DNA of 61,739 nt from Rikenella microfusus (GCA_020722565.1 DYKO01000016.1:1-61739); one strand, 5' to 3'. Numbered from the stretch's first letter, positions 1 to 8,826 are shown. Notes: generated by a model from the letters alone, not told the origin. Translations and numbers: made by a program.

Positions 1-456
1 CTAAAAAGCTAATCTTTTGCCACTTTTATATCTATGCAAAATTTAAACAGGCTCTAAAACGGTATTACAATTTTTATTTGCTGAATAGCCCTGTCCGTGT
101 GCAACTAATACACTTTTTCAAAATATAGTGGCATCCCCAAAAGTGTGTAATGTTATCAAATGTTGCAAAGTGTTTGTAGCAAAACATAGAGCCTAGAAGG
201 CCAAACGCCTTCTGGCTTTTTAAATTTTATCGTTGGCAACAATGTTTTGATTTAAAATTTTTACATATTTTATTTGAGTTAACTTAATATCGAGGGCTGG
301 AAATAGTTTAGCACAACCAGTTAACTGAAAAAAGTTATAAATTGGGTCAATAAATAATTTGTTAAACCAGTTCAAAAATGGTTAAGATTCTTTAGGGACT
401 TGCACAGCATCAACCATCAATAGTTAGCCATTTATGCCTACAGCATTAACTACCCA
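1..456. other. Gene-free stretch at the left edge
   Basis: I find no credible coding region here on either strand. The only clear structure is a terminator-like hairpin at 190-223. It may end a transcript whose body lies in the first 190 bases or outside the window. A weak GG-N10-GC match near position 8-21 on the minus strand is recorded under rejected items. Confidence 0.6.
190..223 (+). terminator. Rho-independent terminator with no visible gene before it
   Basis: The arms AGAAGGC and GCCTTCT around the loop CAAAC are extended by an AGCC/GGCT pairing with one bulged base, and a run of five T follows. The T-run orients it to the plus strand. No plus-strand ORF ends upstream within the window, so it may serve a small RNA or a gene beyond the left edge. 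Confidence 0.6.
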
Positions 457-1584
457 TCAGCTCCACCTGCCGGGTATGGCGGTTCCACAATACTTGCATT
501 TGCCATTGTTTAACCCAATTATATTGGAATTATACCCCTTACGTTCTACCAACAGCTTTCCACACGAAGGACAAAGGGTATCGGAAGCACCCGCAAGAGC
601 AACATTACCTATGTACACGTACTTTAACCCGCATGTGTGGGCTATATCGCGGGCCTTTATAAGTGTAGCTGTTGGGGTCTGCGGTAATTGGGTAAGCTTG
701 TAAAGTGGGAAAAAACGGCTAAAATGTAGGGGTACATCAGCAAAACCGTTGGATGCAAGCCACTGGCACATTTTGCGTATCATAGCAAAATCATCGGTCC
801 ATGTGGGGATAACCAGATTGGTAATTTCCACCCAAACGTTCATTTGTCGGAGTATGCGAAGGGTGTTGAGCACAGGCTCAAGTGTGCCGGCATTCAACTT
901 AAGGTAAATATCGTTGCTAAAAGATTTTAAATCGATATTAGCAGCATCGATAAGAGGGGCAAGTGTTCGTAGGGGTTCCTCATTAATGTATCCGTTGGAA
1001 ACCAGCAGGTTTCCAACTCCCTTTTGACGAGCTATCGTTGCCGTATCGTAAACATACTCGTAAAAGGTGATGGGTTCCGAATAGGTGTACGCTATGGTTC
1101 TGCTGCCGCTTTGCAGCGCCTGGTTAACTACCTGCTGGGGAAACAGTTCTGCATTTCGGGTATCCCTTGGGTTGGCCTGCGATATCTCCCAGTTCTGGCA
1201 GTTCAGGCAACCAAAATTGCATCCGGCAGTAGCTATGGAAAATGTAGCGGTGCCGGGCAGGAAGTGGTAAAAGGGTTTCTTGTCAACAGGGTCAACGTGT
1301 ACGGCACAGGGATTGCCGTAGGCAATGCTGAAGAGCTTTCCGTTGTAGTTTACCCGGTTTCGGCACTGGCTGGTTTCGCCGGGTCGAATGGTGCATTCGT
1401 TAGGGCAAAGGCGACACCTAACCCCTCTTGGGGTTGGAGTGTAAAACATGGCCTCACGGCTCCAGCGCCAAGGCTTATCGTCGAGGGCAAAAGCCGAGAG
1501 GTTTAAATGCTTCAAGGCTATCAATCCGCCAACAGCCATTAGGCTGCGCCTTAAAAACTCACGACGCGATATTTTTTTCATCAT
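457..1584 (-). CDS. amrS: AmmeMemoRadiSam system radical SAM enzyme with a Tat-type signal
   Basis: The 375-residue product carries the radical SAM cluster motif C122-x3-C126-x2-C129, which binds a 4Fe-4S cluster and S-adenosylmethionine. It has further cysteine groups before it (C57, C60, C64, C74) and a C-terminal pair of CxxC knuckles, as in AmrS/PflA-like proteins of the AmmeMemoRadiSam set. The N-terminus reads SRREFLRR followed by a hydrophobic segment (about residues 14-33), a textbook twin-arginine signal. It overlaps the upstream membrane gene by 4 bp and is the last gene of a three-gene operon with the AmrB-AmrA fusion. The reaction is unknown; AmrS, AmrB (Memo) and AmrA (AMMECR1) are only linked by co-occurrence. 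Export of a radical SAM enzyme would be unusual, so the signal could instead be a membrane anchor. The family call is firm; location is inference. Confidence 0.88.
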   Translation of the reverse strand: MMKKISRREFLRRSLMAVGGLIALKHLNLSAFALDDKPWRWSREAMFYTPTPRGVRCRLCPNECTIRPGETSQCRNRVNYNGKLFSIAYGNPCAVHVDPVDKKPFYHFLPGTATFSIATAGCNFGCLNCQNWEISQANPRDTRNAELFPQQVVNQALQSGSRTIAYTYSEPITFYEYVYDTATIARQKGVGNLLVSNGYINEEPLRTLAPLIDAANIDLKSFSNDIYLKLNAGTLEPVLNTLRILRQMNVWVEITNLVIPTWTDDFAMIRKMCQWLASNGFADVPLHFSRFFPLYKLTQLPQTPTATLIKARDIAHTCGLKYVYIGNVALAGASDTLCPSCGKLLVERKGYNSNIIGLNNGKCKYCGTAIPGRWS

Positions 1585-3992
1585 CCTGTAACTTTAAAGG
1601 TTTTTATAAAAAACAAAGTGGATGAGAGCATCAGTACCATTATAGTGTAAAGAATTCCGATTAAAGGAATAAGAAACAAAGTAACCAAAACAATGGCTGC
1701 AGCAGAACCCAAAAGATCTGCCGCATAGGTTTTTGAGGGTTTAAGCTGATGCTTACCGCCGCCAGTAATTTCAACATAAAGAAAACCAACAGCAAATGCA
1801 GCCCAAAGATTTGCCAGAGCAAGCATTACCACCATTAGCCATACCGGGAGGTAAAGCCTTAGCAGCCAAACTATCAGCATAAGAGCAAAAGTTGCGGGTA
1901 GAATAAATTTAACCGTATGAATCGTTATGCAATTAAATCGGTTATGCGTAACAACACCAATGGCCAATCCGGCCATAAATAGCGATACCAGTGCGCCAAG
2001 AGCGCCATAAAGCAGCCCCGAAACTACCTGAATGGTAAGTAAAATAAGCGTTTGTGCTGCCGATCCGGCAAAACCAGCCATATACATCGCCCTAAATCCT
2101 CCTTTGGTAAACAGGAAAGGCAAAAATAAAATTAGCAAGGCCATAAGTACTATCCAAGGCAATCGGCTACTGAACATGTTTATGTAACCTAAGGATGAAT
2201 GCAAAACCGATGATGGGTTGCTATCGGTATTTATCCTTTCATCTCTTACTATCTGCGATTGAATAAAGGCATCTCGTGATATAAAATGTTCGTTGTTCAA
2301 AAAATCGGGGCGCACGAAAACATTGGCATTGCCAATGTTGCGTTCAACTAGCAGCTGAGCAATATCTACACGCAAGGGGGCATTGGATGCGAGCAGGTAA
2401 TCGCGTTCACCGGCAACCACGGTAACATTTTTAAAAAGCCGTTGAATCGTGTTTACCACCGATGAGTATGCTGTTAACTTATTGGGTGAAGGATAGTTAC
2501 CCATTGGCGACAGGCTAATCCCCACAACCCCATGGCTACCGATGCATTGCGTTAATAACCGATAAAATTCAAAAGAATAGTAACGATTAAGATAAATGCT
2601 CGATGGCTCAGGAAGTGTTAATATAGTTATATCGTAGGTATTGTTACATTTCCTAAGGTACGTACGAATATCAACTTTATGTATATCGATATTACTGAAA
2701 CCAGCTGGTGCGATGTAACGCCTGCAAATTTTAAGCAGATGTGGATTGGGTTCAATGTAGTCGATTTTAACTGAATCATACTTTTGCAGCTCGTTGAGTA
2801 AGCCCACGTAACCACCCGATACCAGCAGCACCTTGTGTGGATTGGGGTGTTGTGCCATAACGTAATGAACTGATTCCTCGCAATAAATGGGGTTGTCGGT
2901 GCCAAATAGGAAGGTTCCATCGACATAAAAATTAATTTGACCCTCAGTGCCCGTTACTGTTACGCTACCGTAAGGTGAATCGGAAACCTCGTGAACCTGC
3001 TGTCCTGGAAGCAACGCACCCTCAGCTATCCTATCGATTTTAAAAATTTTAGCAGCGGTAAATGCAGCTACAAAAGCAATGGGTAGAACATAGCTCTTCC
3101 ATGATGTAAATGGATAGGCCAAAAGGATTGCCAGAATTACTCCAAAAAACAAAATTGCTAGGTAGGTGTTAAGAACCCAGGTTATCACCAATGAGAGCAA
3201 CACTCCGCCGATAAAACTGCCCACCGACTCAATGGCATATATGCTTTTATACTCCCTTGATTTTTCCAGGGTAAGCAATGCAAAAGTGAGCCCCGATGGA
3301 ATAGCAACGGTGGCCATCATCAGAGCTACCATGAGTATTACATACCACGGCGGTATTAGAACACCCGAAGGGAAAAAAGCATGCCTGATGCTTCCTGCAA
3401 AATAACAAAACAGTACTGCTGAAAGATACATGTACCATAACAACCTATGGACCACACCTTTTAGGTTATTGTTTCCCTTGATTTTAAGCCCCAACAAGCT
3501 ACCAATTCCCGAAAGCACCATCCAAATACCAATAATCCATGTTAAGAGTAGCTCATTACCCTGAAAAACCTTTCCAAACTGGCGAATTAGTAGTACCTGA
3601 AGCGAAACACTAAGAAACCCAAGCAGAAACGCATAACGACGATAATCAACACTAACAATATTTGTATCTTTACCTTTGGCGATTAGAAATTGAAAAAAGT
3701 AGCCCCTATGCCATAGCACATGAATAAAAGCCACAACACTCATGGCTATTCCCAGCAGCACATGCCAAACCAGAATGGTACTAATAAAGTTCCAACCAAG
3801 TTTATAGTTAATATTGATGGTGAGCAAAACTCCTAAAACTGCGCATCCTAAAAAAATGAATAGCAATAGGTAATTCCAAAACCTATAATGGGACTTACGT
3901 GAAATAGCTCCAGCCCTAACCAATATATCGCCCAACAAGTAATATAGAACTACCGCAAGAGCAATGGGAATTAGATGGTAGGGGCCATTCAT
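1581..3992 (-). CDS. Membrane-embedded spermidine-synthase-like protein
   Basis: This 803-residue protein has three parts. Residues 1-100 hold about three membrane helices; the third contains H77, H91 and H95, a spacing compatible with heme ligation (inference only). Residues 120-320 form a multi-helix MFS-like membrane region. Residues 330-560 form a Rossmann-type spermidine synthase domain with a glycine-rich SAM loop (VSGGYVG, 391-397), the acidic residue E414 and D442. Another helix bundle fills 610-800. The usual GGGDG loop and the catalytic Asp motif (here LTLPEPSS, 458-465) are altered, so ordinary spermidine synthesis is doubtful. It lies 10 bp after the AmrB-AmrA gene and overlaps amrS, so it is almost surely co-transcribed with them. 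Substrate unknown. Confidence 0.8.
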   Translation of the reverse strand: MNGPYHLIPIALAVVLYYLLGDILVRAGAISRKSHYRFWNYLLLFIFLGCAVLGVLLTININYKLGWNFISTILVWHVLLGIAMSVVAFIHVLWHRGYFFQFLIAKGKDTNIVSVDYRRYAFLLGFLSVSLQVLLIRQFGKVFQGNELLLTWIIGIWMVLSGIGSLLGLKIKGNNNLKGVVHRLLWYMYLSAVLFCYFAGSIRHAFFPSGVLIPPWYVILMVALMMATVAIPSGLTFALLTLEKSREYKSIYAIESVGSFIGGVLLSLVITWVLNTYLAILFFGVILAILLAYPFTSWKSYVLPIAFVAAFTAAKIFKIDRIAEGALLPGQQVHEVSDSPYGSVTVTGTEGQINFYVDGTFLFGTDNPIYCEESVHYVMAQHPNPHKVLLVSGGYVGLLNELQKYDSVKIDYIEPNPHLLKICRRYIAPAGFSNIDIHKVDIRTYLRKCNNTYDITILTLPEPSSIYLNRYYSFEFYRLLTQCIGSHGVVGISLSPMGNYPSPNKLTAYSSVVNTIQRLFKNVTVVAGERDYLLASNAPLRVDIAQLLVERNIGNANVFVRPDFLNNEHFISRDAFIQSQIVRDERINTDSNPSSVLHSSLGYINMFSSRLPWIVLMALLILFLPFLFTKGGFRAMYMAGFAGSAAQTLILLTIQVVSGLLYGALGALVSLFMAGLAIGVVTHNRFNCITIHTVKFILPATFALMLIVWLLRLYLPVWLMVVMLALANLWAAFAVGFLYVEITGGGKHQLKPSKTYAADLLGSAAAIVLVTLFLIPLIGILYTIMVLMLSSTLFFIKTFKVTG

Positions 3993-4002
3993 TTGCCAGT
4001 AC

Positions 4003-5529
4003 TTACTTTAATCCCAGCTGTTTTTCATCGAAAACTATTGCCTCGTAGGTATAAATTTCGGCATTGCGCCAGCCCTCCCAGCCAATTCCAGCCTTATCGC
4101 GGGCACAATGGCCAAGAAACTCCTCGAGCGACCATTGGGTTTCGGTGGCTACCTGTGGCAAAAAGGTTCCTGAGTGCACTCCCTTCCGAATGTAGATGCC
4201 ATGCCTACCCAGTTCAATCTCATTAATGTTGTTTATCCTTTTCATTGGGGTTAACACCGATATTTCGATATCGATATCCTTTAGCTCATCGAGGGTTACC
4301 GACTCAAACCGGTAATCCTCAGTAGCTGCCGAAATGGCCATGGCCATAACCACACGGTAAAGAGGGGGGGTAGTTGAAAAGTTTCCGATACACCCTCGCA
4401 GCCGGCCATGATTATGGAGAGTTACAAAGGCTCCCGCGTTAGCTTTAAGTGCATCAGGTAGGCTGGATTCATCAGGAGGCGAGAACTTTTGACCCAACAG
4501 ATGGCTGGTAATGGTTTTACGAGCGAGTATTAGAAGCTCGCGTTTACCCTGTTCAGTAAGGTTGAAATCGGGTTTGGATGCTTGCTGAATAGCCGCAATA
4601 GCCCAGTAGCCCACCACCCTATCCTTGCTCCCATAGGGCGAATCGCCCGAATTGCGATACATAATGGTTTGGTAGTTAACGTTCGACTTGCCTTCGGTTA
4701 TTTTAAGAAGGGTCAGCCCCGAAGTCCACCCACACATGGCTGTTGCTAGGTCGTCGATTCCGGCATTCTCGTTACGAACTTTTGCCTTCATAAACTCCAC
4801 AGGGGAGTTGGTCAAAATGGCTTTAGCCATATCGTCGTCGGTTCGACGAGCATCATCGTAAGAGGGATAGTGCGAAAAATCGGAGCTTATAACAAACAGG
4901 TTTTCGGGGGTAAAGTAGGGCTCAAGCGCCTCGGCCAGCAACGATATTGTAGCCTGCGACTCGCCTCCTATTACAATAGGGACAATACTGAATTCGTTTT
5001 TGAGCCAGTACTGCAGAAAGGGTAGCTGAACCTCAAGGCTATGCTCTTTAAGATGTGGTTTAACATCATCAATAAGCACATCATGATTTTTTAACAGTTC
5101 TCCAGCAAGTGAATCGATGGCAACCCTTCCTAATGGGGTAATAAATGCCCCGCGGCTATAAACCGCAGCACCGGTAAAATACATGGTGTGACTTGAGCCA
5201 ATTAGGAAGATATGCTTGAATTTCCGGTTTCGGTCGAGTTGTCGAAACGCCGACGCAGCCACTTGACCCGAAAATACGTAACCGGCATGGGGTACAATAA
5301 GTGCCTGTGGCTGGTCTACAAGTAACTGCTGCGCATTATCGAAATAGCTCTTAAGCTCCTTTTCGAGTTGTGCCCTAGTAGCAGGGTAAAACTGACCGGC
5401 AACCGCAGGCTGCCTGTCAAAATCTTCGCTTCTGTCCATATTCTGTCCTTTACACGATGTTTCCGTTACTAGCAAACCCGCAATCGCAATGGCAAATATC
5501 CATTCCCGATAATTTGAAGAGCTTTTCAT
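4003..5529 (-). CDS. AmrB (Memo)-AmrA (AMMECR1) fusion protein
   Basis: The product is about 508 residues. After an N-terminal hydrophobic segment (about residues 10-22, then TETSC) comes an AmrB/Memo domain with the motifs GQFYP, VPHAGYVFSG, GSSH, SSDFSHY and AMCGW. Its three histidines and cysteine match the metal ligands known from human MEMO1. An AMMECR1 domain follows from about residue 310, with the signature LRGCIG. Fusion of these families is known in bacteria. The start at 5529 is chosen because the open frame further upstream runs into tRNA-His; an ATG at 5547 is possible. The N-terminus looks like a signal peptide; the cysteine lacks a good lipobox, so lipoprotein status is uncertain. 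First gene of the operon. Enzymatic role unknown. Confidence 0.87.
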   Translation of the reverse strand: MKSSSNYREWIFAIAIAGLLVTETSCKGQNMDRSEDFDRQPAVAGQFYPATRAQLEKELKSYFDNAQQLLVDQPQALIVPHAGYVFSGQVAASAFRQLDRNRKFKHIFLIGSSHTMYFTGAAVYSRGAFITPLGRVAIDSLAGELLKNHDVLIDDVKPHLKEHSLEVQLPFLQYWLKNEFSIVPIVIGGESQATISLLAEALEPYFTPENLFVISSDFSHYPSYDDARRTDDDMAKAILTNSPVEFMKAKVRNENAGIDDLATAMCGWTSGLTLLKITEGKSNVNYQTIMYRNSGDSPYGSKDRVVGYWAIAAIQQASKPDFNLTEQGKRELLILARKTITSHLLGQKFSPPDESSLPDALKANAGAFVTLHNHGRLRGCIGNFSTTPPLYRVVMAMAISAATEDYRFESVTLDELKDIDIEISVLTPMKRINNINEIELGRHGIYIRKGVHSGTFLPQVATETQWSLEEFLGHCARDKAGIGWEGWRNAEIYTYEAIVFDEKQLGLK

Positions 5530-5651
5530 CCCTTTTCGGTTTTGCATTTTCTCAAATATACCCACTGGTAATGGAAAAGTCAAGATATTTAAAAAGAATA
5601 GAAGCGATGTTCTTGTTTTTTCTACTTGATTATTATAGCGGCAGGCAATAC

Positions 5652-5681
5652 CAAAAAAGCCCGGAATTCTCCAGGCTTTTC
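5652..5681 (-). terminator. Terminator after tRNA-His
   Basis: On the minus strand the arms AAAGCC(t)GGA and TCC(g)GGCTTT close a short loop, followed by a T-run. It sits directly after the tRNA-His 3' end and before the AmrB-AmrA start, so the tRNA is probably an independent transcript. Confidence 0.7.
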
Positions 5682-5682
5682 G

Positions 5683-5757
5683 GGTGGAAGATGGGACTTG
5701 AACCCACGACCCCCAGATCCACAATCTGGTGCTCTAACCATCTGAGCTACATCCACC
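5683..5757 (-). tRNA. tRNA-His(GTG)
   Basis: The cloverleaf reads on the minus strand with D arm GCTC/GAGC, anticodon stem CCAGA/TCTGG, anticodon GTG and T loop TTCAAGT. A G precedes the acceptor stem at 5757, as expected for the G-1 of tRNA-His. The acceptor stem has an apparent T-T mismatch at pair 6-67. CCA is not encoded. Confidence 0.93.
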
Positions 5758-5772
5758 ATTCAAATGCGGCAG

Positions 5773-5803
5773 CAAAGATATTACATTTTTTTGTTTTGCC
5801 AAA
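5773..5803 (-). promoter_or_regulatory. Bacteroidetes-type promoter of tRNA-His
   Basis: On the minus strand, TTTG (5800-5803) is followed after exactly 19 bp by TATCTTTG (5773-5780). This matches the -33/-7 consensus TTTG-N19-TAnnTTTG used by the primary sigma factor of Bacteroidetes. It lies 16 bp ahead of the mature tRNA. Confidence 0.8.
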
Positions 5804-5889
5804 ATTTCGATTCAAAATGGTTTAATCAGGACTTCGGTTAATCATTTTTTCTACTTTAGTGGTACTTTTATACCTTCAGTAATATCACC

Positions 5890-7191
5890 ATGACTGTAAA
5901 CAAACCTATCCGCTCGCTACAGCTCTTTCAGCTCATTAGGTTTTTAACCCTTCTGGCAATCGGCATAGCCATGGTTAAAATGGGATTAACCCGCAAAGAA
6001 ATTGGCATTTACGAAAGCGTTCTTTTTGTGAGTAGCTTACTGAGCACTTTCTGGATTACCGGACTAATTCAGGCTTTACTGCCACTTTATCCGGGTGAGG
6101 CTAATAAAAGCCGAAATATTTTCTTTACAGTATTTATTGCAATATGCGCTATTGCACTTGCTGCTGTTATTCTGGCCGCATCCCTACATAAATCCGTTAT
6201 GGGATTTGCCGGAATTAACAATCCCGTAATATTTTACCAAACACTCGCCTACCTAGCAATTGGTACACCTACAGTATTGGCTGAATACATCTACTTCCTA
6301 AAAGAAAAATACAAGTTGATGCTGATATATGGTGCAACTAGCCATTTGCTACAGGTAGGTTTTATCATTCTTCCCATTCTTACAGGTTTCGATATATTTA
6401 TGTCCATAAATGGCTTAATTGCCATTTCGGCCTTACGCTTCATCTGGTTGGTGGGCCTAATATTCAAAAACTCTGAAATAACCATCAATATAACCTTTTT
6501 AAAACGATACCTAACCGATGGCCTATCCCTATCGCTAAAATTTCTGATCAGCACATCGGGCCTTTATATCGATCAACTCATAATAGGTGCATACTTTAAT
6601 GCTTCCACCTTTGCGGTTTATCGATTTGGAGCACGCGAAATTCCGGTAGTAAACATAATTTCGGCATCAACAAGTAATGCCCTGCTCAGCCATTTTGGCA
6701 AAGCCGAAGGAATAGGCATAACGCTTGCAATGTTGAAAGATGAGAGCCAAAAACTCATGCATGCTATTTTCCCCATATCCATTCTGGCAATTGTGGTAAG
6801 CCCATGGCTATTCCCTGTTGTTTTTAGTAACGATTTTATTGACAGTGCAGGGGTTTTCATGATATACTGCCTGCTGGTTGTGAGCCGCGCCATGTTTCCA
6901 CAAACTGTAGCCCAAGGATTACGAAAAAACCGTGCTGTGCTGTTAATTTCAATTATTGAGATGCTGCTAAACGTTCTGCTCAGCCTTATTTTAATTCGCC
7001 CCTTTGGAATATTTGGGGTGGCAGCAGCTACTACTATTGTTTACACCCTAGAAAAAGTATTGCTTATTGTTTACAACAATATCTACCTAAAAATCTCGCC
7101 AACCCGTTATATCCCGATTAAGCTACTGTTCTTTTATACAACTATAACCCTAGCGGCATTTATATTGGCCTGGTTTTACATCCCAAGTTGA
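5890..7191 (+). CDS. Oligosaccharide flippase (Wzx/MATE-like)
   Basis: The 433-residue protein is hydrophobic throughout, with about 12 membrane helices and short polar loops, as in the polysaccharide-exporter branch of the MOP superfamily. The segment around GAREIPVVNIISASTSNALLS in the middle and the closing helix-rich region resemble O-antigen flippases. It would move a lipid-linked sugar across the inner membrane. No glycan cluster surrounds it, so the substrate cannot be inferred. It starts about 130 bp downstream of the divergent tRNA-His gene. A general lipid-II-flippase-like role is also possible. Confidence 0.72.
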   Translation: MTVNKPIRSLQLFQLIRFLTLLAIGIAMVKMGLTRKEIGIYESVLFVSSLLSTFWITGLIQALLPLYPGEANKSRNIFFTVFIAICAIALAAVILAASLHKSVMGFAGINNPVIFYQTLAYLAIGTPTVLAEYIYFLKEKYKLMLIYGATSHLLQVGFIILPILTGFDIFMSINGLIAISALRFIWLVGLIFKNSEITINITFLKRYLTDGLSLSLKFLISTSGLYIDQLIIGAYFNASTFAVYRFGAREIPVVNIISASTSNALLSHFGKAEGIGITLAMLKDESQKLMHAIFPISILAIVVSPWLFPVVFSNDFIDSAGVFMIYCLLVVSRAMFPQTVAQGLRKNRAVLLISIIEMLLNVLLSLILIRPFGIFGVAAATTIVYTLEKVLLIVYNNIYLKISPTRYIPIKLLFFYTTITLAAFILAWFYIPS

Positions 7192-7192
7192 T

Positions 7193-7223
7193 TTTGAAAT
7201 AGGTTAATTTTACTATAAATTTG
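7193..7223 (+). promoter_or_regulatory. Bacteroidetes-type promoter of the AlkD-like gene
   Basis: TTTG (7193-7196), 19 bp, TAAATTTG (7216-7223): an exact fit to the phylum consensus. It sits 16 bp before the start codon, so the leader is very short. Confidence 0.75.
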
Positions 7224-7239
7224 CTAAAAAAGATAGCTT

Positions 7240-7899
7240 ATGACAACCCTCGAAAAAGTACTGGAAATCAAATTGCAGATTATGCATCGCATGAGTGGCG
7301 AGGTTGCCGAAAACATGCATCTAGAGGGAATTGTTTATAAGGTTAACTATGGAGTTACCATACCCGAATTAAAGGAACTGGCTAAGCCCTATATTGGTGA
7401 CCATAAGTTGGCGCTGGAGCTCTTTAGAGAGGATATCCGTGAATGCAAGATATTGGCCAGCCTTATTGCCGATCCGGCAAAACTTAACGGCGAGGATATC
7501 GACGAATGGGCATCGGAGTTCACCAACCCTGAGATTGTAGAACAGGTTTGCACCAATCTACTCTGGAAATCAGAGTACGCCCTCTCGCGCAGCATAGAGT
7601 GGTGCCTCAGCGATGATGAACTTTTGCGAAAGGCCGGTCTGCTAATAATTGGCCGAAAGGCATCCGATACCGGAATTAAAGATTCCATTCTTGAACCCTA
7701 TATCGGCATAATTGAAAACATGGCCGATGACATAACCGACACAACGCAATCGGCAGCACGGTTTGTGCTTCGCGAGATTGCCAAGCACAGCCCCAACCTG
7801 GCAAAAAGGGTTGGCGAGGCTGCTGCCCGCATTACCGAATCGAAAAATGAACTGGCAGCCTGGGTTGGCAATGAAATTCTTTTTGAACTTAGCGAGTAA
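7240..7899 (+). CDS. AlkD-like DNA alkylation repair / HEAT-repeat protein
   Basis: The 219-residue soluble protein is alpha-helical and resembles the DNA alkylation repair family (AlkD-like HEAT-repeat DNA glycosylases). Visible family-like features are the early segment GVTIPELKELAKPYIGDHKLALELF, shown here only as a family resemblance, the repeated helical pairs, and the motif WKSEYALSRSIEWCLSDDE. AlkD proteins excise N3- and N7-alkylated purines without base flipping. I cannot confirm the catalytic Asp/Trp set by eye, so it could be a non-catalytic relative. It has its own promoter. Confidence 0.65.
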   Translation: MTTLEKVLEIKLQIMHRMSGEVAENMHLEGIVYKVNYGVTIPELKELAKPYIGDHKLALELFREDIRECKILASLIADPAKLNGEDIDEWASEFTNPEIVEQVCTNLLWKSEYALSRSIEWCLSDDELLRKAGLLIIGRKASDTGIKDSILEPYIGIIENMADDITDTTQSAARFVLREIAKHSPNLAKRVGEAAARITESKNELAAWVGNEILFELSE

Positions 7900-7967
7900 A
7901 CTAAATCGCTTTATCTATATTTGCACCGATTTATTAGCATAAGTAACACAATCAATTCAAAACGATT

Positions 7968-8722
7968 ATGGATTTAATGAAATCGAGCAATCCGACTCTA
8001 TCGAATCGTATTTTTTCTAGTGCAGGTACAGCACAGGGAACTGAAGTGATGACACTGCGTGGTACCATGAACAAAGCCCTTTTGATGCTGGCATTAGTAA
8101 TTCTTGGAGCAGCCTACACCTGGCGAATATTTTTTGAAAGCATTAACCCCCAATCGGTTTACCTATGGATGCTGGTTGGTGGTATTGGAGGCTTTATTGC
8201 TGCTCTGGTAACCGCATTTGCACCCAAGGCATCGCCCTACTCTGCCCCCATTTCCGCGCTGCTAGAGGGTCTATTTCTGGGTGGAATTTCAGCCTTTTTT
8301 GCCAGTCAGTATAACGCAGGGATTGTTATTCAAGCCATTGGGTTAACCCTGACAGTATTTTTCCTCATGCTGCTGGCCTACCGTAGCGGAACTATCAGGG
8401 CAACCGGTAAATTTAAAGTAATAGTAATGGCTGCCACAGGAGCCATACACTAACCTACTTTATATCATTCATTCTGGGTTTCTTTGGCATTAATATGGGC
8501 TTTATCCATAGCAGTAGTACCTTTGGCATCATCTTCAGTTTAATTGTAGTGGGTGTTGCCGCCCTCAATATCATTATCGACCTCGATTTTATTGATAGAG
8601 CCACAGCTATGGGGGCACCCAAATATATGGAATGGTATGGTGCTTTTGGTTTGATGGTAACTCTAATTTGGCTCTATATCGAAATATTGAAACTGCTGGC
8701 AAAACTCAACCGACGCCGGTAG
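7968..8722 (+). pseudogene. Bax inhibitor-1/YccA-family membrane protein, frameshifted
   Basis: Two reading frames make one BI-1 protein of about 251 residues. The first (7968-8453) carries the N-terminus and about five helices and stops at ATGAIH. The second resumes with LTYFISFILGFFGIN and ends with the family C-terminus (APKYMEWYGAFGLM). One missing base near 8447-8448 (GCC ATA CAC TAA where GCC ATA GCA CTA would continue) accounts for the break. BI-1 proteins are membrane proteins linked to calcium leak and stress. A -7 box TATATTTG (7916-7923) indicates a promoter. No other lesion is visible, so the break may be recent, a phase variant or a sequencing error. Confidence 0.82.
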
Positions 8723-8751
8723 AATTAATTAAACTTTTTTCGGGTCAAGAG

Positions 8752-8782
8752 TTTGATTTTTAAATAATAGTTAATAACTTTG
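8752..8782 (+). promoter_or_regulatory. Bacteroidetes-type promoter of rpmE2
   Basis: TTTG (8752-8755), 19 bp, TAACTTTG (8775-8782), a perfect consensus match 44 bp before the L31 start codon. Confidence 0.82.
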
Positions 8783-8826
8783 CGACCCGTTTAAAAGAGT
8801 TTGAAGGTTAATAAATTTACAATACA

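Noticed and set aside
8-24. Minus-strand GG-N10-GC match (TGGCAAAAGATTAGCT) at the left edge
   Set aside because: The -12 part is TAGC, the match is weak, and no downstream gene is in the window to test it.
5530-5724. N-terminal extension of the AmrB-AmrA frame
   Set aside because: It runs antisense-free through tRNA-His and its terminator, so the first ATG is not a real start.
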